Shown: one piece after another, positions 51,598 to 56,248 of the stretch
How positions within the stretch are numbered: position 1 is the first letter of the stretch
Layout: every line of letters begins with the position of its first letter
NCBI GenBank assembly: GCA_021787475.1
Contig: JAJYLW010000002.1
Coordinates: forward strand, 1 to 56,248
Source of the DNA: Actinomycetes bacterium
GTDB taxonomy: Bacteria > Actinomycetota > Thermoleophilia > BMS3ABIN01
Length of the DNA stretch: 56,248 bases
Direction of reading: 5' to 3'
Position numbers and translations under genes: made by a program
The notes under the pieces: model-generated
Told to the model about the DNA's origin: nothing
The model's database searches: none
The model's input: the letters and a program-made list of their open reading frames with translations, nothing else

Positions 51598-52338
51598 TTA
51601 GTTTACCCAATCGAGCGTACATATGTAACCAATGCCGTTTCCAAACGCGTTCTGATCAACAGACCAGTTGCAGTAGAAGTCTCCATTCCCGTAGCCATGA
51701 AAGGCTACGTAATTGTATGTATCATATATGTTATAGTCGCCGTTCCAAGTAATAAAATCAGTGTAAAATCGTGCGGTCGAATAACTCATAACCTCATTTG
51801 AGTTCCATTGATAAAAATAACTATTAAAATAATCGTTGTACCAGTTATTATCCCAAGACACGCCGGAGCCATCATTGTTCGCCCACCACTTTCCCCAATA
51901 CCACGCATATGGTCCAGTAACGCTCCAGCCGTTCCATGACCACGTTAAATAAGCAAATACGGAGTCATCTGCCTGACCATCAACGTCCCACGTCCAAACT
52001 TGGACGTGCCCTTGAGAAGTCGGATCGGTTCCTCCTGCGGCCGTGTTAAATGCCTTCTTCGGGCCAGCGACGCCTCCCTTAGGTGCGTCTGGTGCCGGAC
52101 CGGGCTTTCGCTCCATGACCATCGTACAGCTTGCAAGGTCTGAGTGAATACTTTTGCCATGTGTGTTAGCGGGTGCGGATATTGTGTATATGCACCCACC
52201 TTTTTTGTCATGAATGCCATGGTAGGTGACGTCTGTTGTAATGGCTTGCGTTGCGAAGGCTGTCGATGTTTGGGAAAGACCAAACATGCAAACTGCGATG
52301 ATAACAATTGCGACTAAAGTGAAATTTTTTCTACGCAT
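51598..52338 (-). CDS. Secreted Trp/Tyr/Asn-rich protein
   Basis: The 246-residue protein starts MRRKNFTLVAIVIIAVCMFGL...STAFA, a typical signal peptide with cleavage after AFA. The mature part has a Gly/Pro-rich segment (KPGPAPDAPKGGVAGPKKA) and then ~150 residues unusually rich in aromatic residues: VQVWTWDVDGQADDSVFAYL, SWNGWSVTGPYAWYWGKWW, NNWYNDYFNSYFYQWN. Cys residues near both ends (GGCIYT, SCTMV, FYCNW, YICTL) may pair. The family is not recognised; a cell-surface adhesive, toxin-like or carbohydrate-binding role is possible. The second of two adjacent ATGs is preferred for spacing to AGGA. It has its own promoter. Confidence 0.65.
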   Translation of the reverse strand: MRRKNFTLVAIVIIAVCMFGLSQTSTAFATQAITTDVTYHGIHDKKGGCIYTISAPANTHGKSIHSDLASCTMVMERKPGPAPDAPKGGVAGPKKAFNTAAGGTDPTSQGHVQVWTWDVDGQADDSVFAYLTWSWNGWSVTGPYAWYWGKWWANNDGSGVSWDNNWYNDYFNSYFYQWNSNEVMSYSTARFYTDFITWNGDYNIYDTYNYVAFHGYGNGDFYCNWSVDQNAFGNGIGYICTLDWVN

Positions 52339-52569
52339 CATCGTTCCTACTTTTTCGTAATTTCTGCTAGCTTTTCTTGCAGAGATTAGCTTTTTGCTCA
52401 ACACGCTTTTCCCCAAAGCACCCCCCCCTCTTACTCACAGTCCGGGTCTTGACGAAAGCAGAACTTGAAACAAGAAGCAATAAAAAAATCATTCAAGATC
52501 GACGGATTTCAATTTTGCCGGTTATGCCCCTACTAAAACTCTACCTCCTCTTCTTTAGAAGTGACGTTG

Positions 52570-52598
52570 ATGGTATCGTTGTAATTAGTAAAAGTCAA
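52570..52598 (-). promoter_or_regulatory. Promoter of the aromatic-rich secreted protein
   Basis: On the minus strand TTGACT (52598-52593) and TACCAT (52575-52570) are 17 bases apart. The leader to the ATG would be about 225 bases and includes a run of eight G residues. Confidence 0.5.
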
Positions 52599-52701
52599 TT
52601 GAATAGTCACAATTTATCAAACTATAATTGATGTTTAGATTATATTTGTCAGTTTTATGGTTTTCCAAAAAGATGCTCTCTTGAACGTCAAGTCCCGACA
52701 G

Positions 52702-53676
52702 TCACCCCGGCAAAGAATCTGCTTCCGTCAAAAACCTGCATAGAGTTAAACATTCCCAGATGGCGCAAAGCAGTTTTCGCATCACGGCAACTATGGCCTG
52801 AAGCGGTTTCTTGTCCGCGTCAAGCAAATGGTCATAATATGCGCCTACGTGCGTTTCCCGCCTGATGGCAACAATCGCGGGCATGTATAAAGCTTTCCTT
52901 AGGTGGCCATTGCCAGCCTTGCTGATTCTGACCCGTTTGTGGACCGAAGCTCCTGAATCAAAATGTCTGGGGTCAAGACCGGCATGGGCAGTCCACTGGC
53001 GTTTGTCCATGCCATCCGGCAGCACTGAAAGCTCACCCAGGATCTGGATGGCGCTGATGCGGGCGATTCCAGTAACGGAGACGAGAAAGTCATACTTCTG
53101 GCCCAGACCAGCGTCTTCACGAATCAGCTTCACTGCCCTTTGGCGTAAAAGCTCGATCCGCTTTTCCAGGAAGCGGATATGGATCTTGATGTCACCCGCC
53201 GTTTCGCCTGTCTGAGTGGCATTGTCGGCATGCAGCCGGTTCTTCTCCGCCGTCATCAATTTACCGAGGGCCGCGATACGCCTGCTGATGCCCCTGAGCT
53301 TGAGGGCAGCCGCCGAACAAGGAACGTACGGCACGAAGGGCATGCGAGCCGCATGTTCGGCCAGAACCACAGCATCGAGGGCATCCGTCTTGGACCGGCT
53401 CATCATTGCGCCGGCAAAGTCTTTTACCGCCCTGGGGTTTGCTACCATTACCTCGATATTTTTGGCTTGGCTTAAGGCAATCGCAACGTCTAGGCTGTAG
53501 ATGCCTGTTGCCTCCAGGCAGACCCTAACCGGTGTATTGTTCCTGGTGAGATTCTTGATAAGTGCTTTGTGTCCGCGCCGGTCGTTGGCGAAAATCTTTA
53601 GTTCCGGTTCGCACAGTCGCGCCACCACCAGCTCCCTCGCGCTTACGTCGATCCCAGCAAAAACAACCTTAGACAT
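52702..53676 (-). CDS. IS110-family transposase (DEDD recombinase)
   Basis: The 324-residue protein has the N-terminal RuvC-like domain (VVFAGIDVSARELVVA with the first Asp, VRVCLEATGIYSLDVA with Glu, SRSKTDALDAVVLAEHA with the DxxD pair) and the C-terminal Tnp domain (FLVSVTGIARISAIQIL, WTAHAGLDPRHFDSGASVHKRVRISKAGNGHLRKALYMPA with the catalytic Ser area). IS110 elements move as circles, without terminal inverted repeats, guided by a structured bridge RNA from the non-coding end. GAGGAGG precedes the ATG. The length is slightly short for the family but all key motifs are present. Confidence 0.93.
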   Translation of the reverse strand: MSKVVFAGIDVSARELVVARLCEPELKIFANDRRGHKALIKNLTRNNTPVRVCLEATGIYSLDVAIALSQAKNIEVMVANPRAVKDFAGAMMSRSKTDALDAVVLAEHAARMPFVPYVPCSAAALKLRGISRRIAALGKLMTAEKNRLHADNATQTGETAGDIKIHIRFLEKRIELLRQRAVKLIREDAGLGQKYDFLVSVTGIARISAIQILGELSVLPDGMDKRQWTAHAGLDPRHFDSGASVHKRVRISKAGNGHLRKALYMPAIVAIRRETHVGAYYDHLLDADKKPLQAIVAVMRKLLCAIWECLTLCRFLTEADSLPG

Positions 53677-53711
53677 TCTTACCTCCTCGTGCTATCTTTT
53701 TTAGTCCGGTT

Positions 53712-53799
53712 CCCCGGCTCCGGCAAACGCCTACCGACCTTGTGTATGCAGGCTCTTACGGCCTCGGATACTCCTCGGCATAGACGAATAGAGCCGGGG
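53712..53799 (-). ncRNA. Candidate IS110 bridge-RNA region
   Basis: The 5' non-coding segment of the IS110 element contains a 9-bp perfect inverted repeat, CCCCGGCTC (53712-53720) with GAGCCGGGG (53791-53799), enclosing 70 bases with further short hairpins (for example CCTCGG repeated at 53762 and 53773). In IS110-type elements the bridge RNA is encoded upstream of the transposase. Identification is by position and fold only. Confidence 0.45.
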
Positions 53800-53909
53800 G
53801 GCCGATCTTTTATTGCAAGCTCGCGGCTTTAGGGGAAATTCGGCCTCCCCGGACTACTTCAAAGAGGAAGCTATCTCAATTTCCTTTTCAAAGCATTTAA
53901 AAAATACAA

Positions 53910-54107
53910 GGGGAATTAAGGCGACCGCAGGGAGCCGTCGTCTGGGCGATAGCCCAGGCTTCCCGTCGTTTCGCCGAGAGACAACGGAGCGAGGGAAACC
54001 GCAGGTCGAAATGGTGGGAAGTCGGGGCTCATTTTGACCTACAAAATGAGACCAGACAACGCTGGCTCCGATGTGGCTAGATGCCGCTCGGAGACAGTTA
54101 ATTCCCC
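53910..54107 (+). ncRNA. Strongly folded ~200-nt non-coding element of unknown class
   Basis: Closed by a perfect 10-bp stem, GGGGAATTAA (53910-53919) and TTAATTCCCC (54098-54107). Inside lie GGCGA/TCGCC (53920/53971), hairpin CTGGGC-GATA-GCCCAG (53942-53957), CTCATTTTG/CAAAATGAG (54028-54050), CCAG/CTGG (54052-54065) and CTCCGA-GTGGC/GCCGC-TCGGAG (54066-54093). ACCGCAGG occurs twice (53924 and 53998). The strand is not certain. No gene is visible inside. Confidence 0.55.
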
Positions 54108-54151
54108 TTTTGGTTTTGCTTTGTTTTCAAGGGTTTTGCCTCTTTCAATAT

Positions 54152-54294
54152 GGTCTTACAACTGATTGTAAGTACCAGTGTAAGACCCTGTCCGCTGATT
54201 TTTGGGTCTTTAAATCGGGCCTTGATCTGAGATCAATAGGCGTTTCAATACCTTGGCGTTAATAGGCCTGGGTATTAATACGTAGTTAATAGGC
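54152..54294. repeat. Inverted repeats and three spaced TAATAGGC-type repeats
   Basis: GGTCTTACA (54152-54160) is mirrored at 54179-54187 (TGTAAGACC), and a second TGTAAG at 54167 allows an alternative hairpin. Downstream, CAATAGGC/TAATAGGC boxes occur at 54233-54241, 54259-54267 and 54286-54294, 26 and 27 bases apart. The layout is like iterons or recombinase binding sites. Confidence 0.5.
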
Positions 54295-54358
54295 AGATTA
54301 AGAGGCTGGCGGTTCTCGGGTTTTCCACACATTGCCGACAGGTTCGTAAAAAATACCA

Positions 54359-54413
54359 TTGACAGAAGTTCAAGATAGGACTAAATTGGGGATAACACTC
54401 AGTATGACTGAGT
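54359..54413 (+). promoter_or_regulatory. Promoter and operator of the RHH-PIN toxin-antitoxin pair
   Basis: TTGACA (54359-54364) is followed after 17 bases by TAAATT (54382-54387). A palindrome ACTCAGT-ATG-ACTGAGT (54397-54413) lies just downstream, ahead of the antitoxin ATG at 54442, a typical place for autorepression. Confidence 0.65.
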
Positions 54414-54441
54414 AGTAGAATAATAACTACAGGAGGTGATT

Positions 54442-54696
54442 ATGTTGGGTAGAACCACTCAAACAATGACCGTCTCTCTTCCTCCGGAGATCATGAAAGA
54501 GGTCGAGCGGCGGGCAAGGATCGAAAGAAAAAGCAAGAGCCAGCTATTCAGGGATATGTTTACCGTTTATGAAGAGATGCAACGGGAAAGGCGCTGGCAG
54601 AACGCAAGACAGGCTGGCAGGCGGGCATTTAAACGGCTCAATATTACATCAGAGGAAGAACTCGACCGGATTCTACACGAGGTTAGGGGTGAATAA
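54442..54696 (+). CDS. Ribbon-helix-helix antitoxin
   Basis: The 84-residue protein reads QTMTVSLPPEIMKEVERRARIERKSKSQLFRDMFTVY, the CopG/ParD-like RHH fold, followed by a helical C-terminal tail (RRWQNARQAGRRAFKRLNITSEEELDRILHEV) that should mask the toxin. ATG at 54442 follows AGGAGG at five bases; a GTG six bases earlier is less likely. The gene overlaps the PIN toxin start by eight bases. The palindrome at 54397-54413 is a likely autoregulatory site. Confidence 0.9.
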   Translation: MLGRTTQTMTVSLPPEIMKEVERRARIERKSKSQLFRDMFTVYEEMQRERRWQNARQAGRRAFKRLNITSEEELDRILHEVRGE

Positions 54697-55105
54697 GGCC
54701 GTCTTCGATACCAATGTTTACGTATCGGCACTTGGTTTCGGAGGTCTCCCGGAGCATCTGTTGAGACTTGCCACCGGACCGGGGAGACAATTTGAACTCT
54801 ATGCCTCGCCTGATATCCTCAAAGAGATAATAAAGGTCCTGGGCTCTGAAAAGTTCAATTTCAGCCAAGAAGAGATCGCTGACGCCATTTCCGTCATTGA
54901 CGATGCGGCGGATGTCATTATTCCGGGAATCAAGCTGAACATCATCAAACACAAGCCCGATAACCGCATCCTCGAATGCGCCATCAAAGCCAAAGCCGAC
55001 TATATTGTTTCAGGGGACAAGCACCTGCGCACCCTAAAAGAATATAAAGGGATCCGCTCTATTACCCCCGCTCAGTTCCTCGCTTTGCTCGAAAAAGAGC
55101 GATAA
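54689..55105 (+). CDS. PIN-domain toxin (COG1569-type ribonuclease)
   Basis: The 138-residue protein starts VNKAVFDTNVYVSALGFGGLPEHLLRLA, with the first catalytic Asp in FDTNV. ELYASPDILKEIIKVL carries Asp/Glu, and HKPDNRILECAIKAKADYIVSGDKHLRTL contains DNRILECA and the last Asp pair (SGD). These four acidic residues form the Mg2+-dependent RNase site. The start is GTG 54689, inside the antitoxin end (8-bp overlap), which gives the normal family length; the longer frame from 54569 is an artefact. Together with the RHH gene it forms a type II toxin-antitoxin system. Confidence 0.9.
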   Translation: MNKAVFDTNVYVSALGFGGLPEHLLRLATGPGRQFELYASPDILKEIIKVLGSEKFNFSQEEIADAISVIDDAADVIIPGIKLNIIKHKPDNRILECAIKAKADYIVSGDKHLRTLKEYKGIRSITPAQFLALLEKER

Positions 55106-55147
55106 AACCTTGCAACATTTTTCATTCCGTGAAATGATTGCCTCATA

Positions 55148-55167
55148 AGTCCGTAATATAACGAACT
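55148..55167. promoter_or_regulatory. Near-palindromic operator overlapping the XRE gene start
   Basis: AGTCCGTAATATAACGAACT matches its own reverse complement except at two positions per half. TATAAC at 55157-55162 could serve as -10, ten bases before the ATG at 55172. Likely the autoregulatory site of the XRE protein. Confidence 0.5.
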
Positions 55168-55171
55168 AATT

Positions 55172-55540
55172 ATGAGCATCAAAGAGATATTTGGTAAGAA
55201 AATCAAAGAGGCCCGCCTTGAAAGAGGGCTGAAACAGAGCGATATCACGAAAGCCCTAGGCTATGAATCAAAAAGCTACGTCTCTGACGTTGAAAACGGC
55301 TATTTTCTCCCCCAACCCGACAAGCTCGCCAAATGGGCCAAAGCCCTCAGTATGAGTCAGGAAGAGATGGACAGTTTGCTGGCAGACGCCAAGCTGGAGG
55401 AGATGGGGCTCACCGATCCGGGCTTCACACTCATGTTTAAGGAAGTGCCGAACATGACCGCCGAAGAGAAAGAATCGATTATCAATTCGTACAAACGAGT
55501 AATGAAGGCCAGAGAGGCCAAAGGAAAGAAAAAATCATGA
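55172..55540 (+). CDS. XRE-family DNA-binding regulator
   Basis: The 122-residue protein has an N-terminal Cro/CI helix-turn-helix (FGKKIKEARLERGLKQSDITKALGYESKSYVSDVENGYFLPQPDKLAKWAKAL), then a helical region with EEMDSLLADAKLEEMGL and a Lys-rich end. It probably controls the following recombinase, which it overlaps by four bases (ATGA). No ribosome site is visible, and a possible -10 box lies only ten bases ahead, so the message may be almost leaderless. Such pairs are usual in integrative elements. Confidence 0.88.
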   Translation: MSIKEIFGKKIKEARLERGLKQSDITKALGYESKSYVSDVENGYFLPQPDKLAKWAKALSMSQEEMDSLLADAKLEEMGLTDPGFTLMFKEVPNMTAEEKESIINSYKRVMKAREAKGKKKS

Positions 55541-56248
55541 GATGCGTCATCTACTTACGAGTTTCCACGAGAGAACAGGCCGAGGGTGGATATTCCATTC
55601 CCGCCCAGCGTGAAGCCTGCATGAAGCTGATTCGGGAGAATGATTGGGTGCTCGTTGATGAATACGCCGACAGGGGCGAATCAGCCAGATCAACTGCCCG
55701 CCCCCAACTTCAGGAAATGCTCTCAAGGATCAAGAAAAAAGACATTGACGCGGTTGTGGTTCACAAGATCGATAGACTGGCCAGAAATATGTCGGATCAC
55801 GTGGCCATCAAATCGATTCTGACGAGAGCCGGGGCGCAGTTGGTCTCAGTGGTTGAAAACATCGAAGACAGCGCCTCTGGACGCTTCATAAAAGGTATCC
55901 ACGCCCTCATGGCTGAGTTCTACTCCGCCGATCTATCGGCGTAAGTTAAAAAAGGTCTTCTTCAAAAAGCCAAGTCCGGCGGCATGATCACAAGAGCCCC
56001 GGTCGGTTACAAGAACGTCAGAGACATGATTGAAGGCAAAAGCATCGCCAGAGTAATACAAGATGAGGAGATGGCTCCGCTGGTCAGGGAATGCTTCGAT
56101 CTTTACGCCACCGGCAATTACTCCCTGGCTGAGATTCAAAAGATCATGGCCAAAAAAGGGCTACGGAATAATTTCTCCAAGAAAAGGCCATATCCTGAAT
56201 TTTGTAAATCTTCAATCGCCATGCTGCTACAAAACAGATTTTACATGG
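55537..56248 (+). pseudogene. Serine recombinase interrupted by an in-frame TAA (3' end outside the window)
   Basis: The first 135 codons encode a resolvase-type catalytic domain: VIYLRVSTREQAEGGYSIPAQREAC (nucleophile Ser in RVST), VHKIDRLARN and GRFIKGIHALMAEFYS. Then TAA (55942-55944) occurs where relatives have an acidic residue (L-S-E-E/x-V-K-K-G). The same frame continues without another stop to the window edge, with VKKGLLQKAKSGGMITRAPVGYKN and YSLAEIQKIMAKKGLRN, the recombinase DNA-binding part. One base change (GAA to TAA) explains it. Large serine recombinases integrate phages and mobile elements. Confidence 0.85.

Larger units (their letters stand above)
52690..53840 (-). mobile_element. 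IS110-family insertion sequence (ends approximate)
   Basis: The element comprises the transposase at 52702-53676 and the structured non-coding region that precedes it (53677 to at least 53800). IS110 elements lack terminal inverted repeats, and comparison with an empty site would be needed to fix the ends. The GC content rises here relative to the flanking AT-rich genes. Confidence 0.65.

Noticed and set aside
29824-55944. Stop-codon reassignment, because three genes contain in-frame TAG or TAA
   Set aside because: Intact genes in the same window end normally with TAA, TAG and TGA, and the affected genes carry other lesions or lie in mobile DNA; pseudogenes or sequence errors are simpler.
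1-56248. CRISPR array, rRNA operon, intact prophage
   Set aside because: No series of spaced identical repeats, no rRNA-like conserved stretches and no phage structural genes were seen; the only recombinase is at the right end and is interrupted.

Overview
The window looks like a chromosomal segment of a GC-rich, probably anaerobic or microaerophilic member of the Actinomycetota, perhaps one of the deep-branching subsurface lineages. The assignment is inferred from gene order and families: dnaK-grpE-dnaJ-hspR with a MerR-type HspR, a ppx-DUF501-divIC cluster, a SigB/SigF-type sigma factor operon with an RsbW-like kinase, a Rex repressor, many TTG/GTG starts, and several genes whose -10 box lies only 6-8 nt before the start codon (apparently leaderless mRNAs). 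No rRNA or CRISPR array is present. One tRNA-Leu was found.

Layout. 0-8.2 kb: end of a repeat-containing surface protein, serS, a TPR protein, galE, a YmdB-type phosphodiesterase, then two GT-C-like membrane proteins and a GtrA flippase (lipid-linked sugar assembly). 8.3-16.3 kb: a MetE-core-like protein, a cysteine desulfurase, ileS, a universal stress protein and a lipoprotein. 16.4-25.7 kb: a long minus-strand block gatC-gatA-gatB, archaeal-type PEP carboxylase, then a homocitrate/Re-citrate-synthase-like enzyme, aconitase-superfamily large and small subunits and an isocitrate-type dehydrogenase. Read together the last five genes could run PEP to oxaloacetate to citrate to isocitrate to 2-oxoglutarate, feeding glutamate; a homocitrate pathway is the alternative.

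25.8-31.4 kb: cheR, then an exopolysaccharide-type region in visible decay: a frameshifted CpsB/PHP phosphatase, a sortase with its catalytic His replaced, an epimerase, a Wzy-like fragment with a nonsense codon and a frameshift, and a response-regulator receiver domain fused in frame to that fragment. 31.5-33.2 kb: HATPase-like protein, sigma factor, RsbW, preceded by a SigB-type promoter. 33.2-45.5 kb: tRNA-Leu, ppx, DUF501, divIC, pyk, rex, the dnaK heat-shock operon with its promoter and inverted repeat, and a znuABC-like transporter divergent from a Fur/Zur regulator.

45.5-56.2 kb is accessory DNA, AT-rich as far as 52.7 kb. It holds an AbiE toxin-antitoxin pair inside a 27-bp perfect direct repeat, orphan ribbon-helix-helix and small genes, membrane and secreted proteins of unknown function, an IS110-family element with a candidate bridge-RNA region, a separate strongly folded ~200-nt non-coding element, an RHH-PIN toxin-antitoxin pair, an XRE regulator and a serine recombinase interrupted by one in-frame TAA.

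Palindromic REP-like elements (GGGACATGACC...GGTCATGTCCC) sit at three gene borders, and one supplies the stop codon of its neighbour. All functional calls come from reading the sequence; no database search was run.
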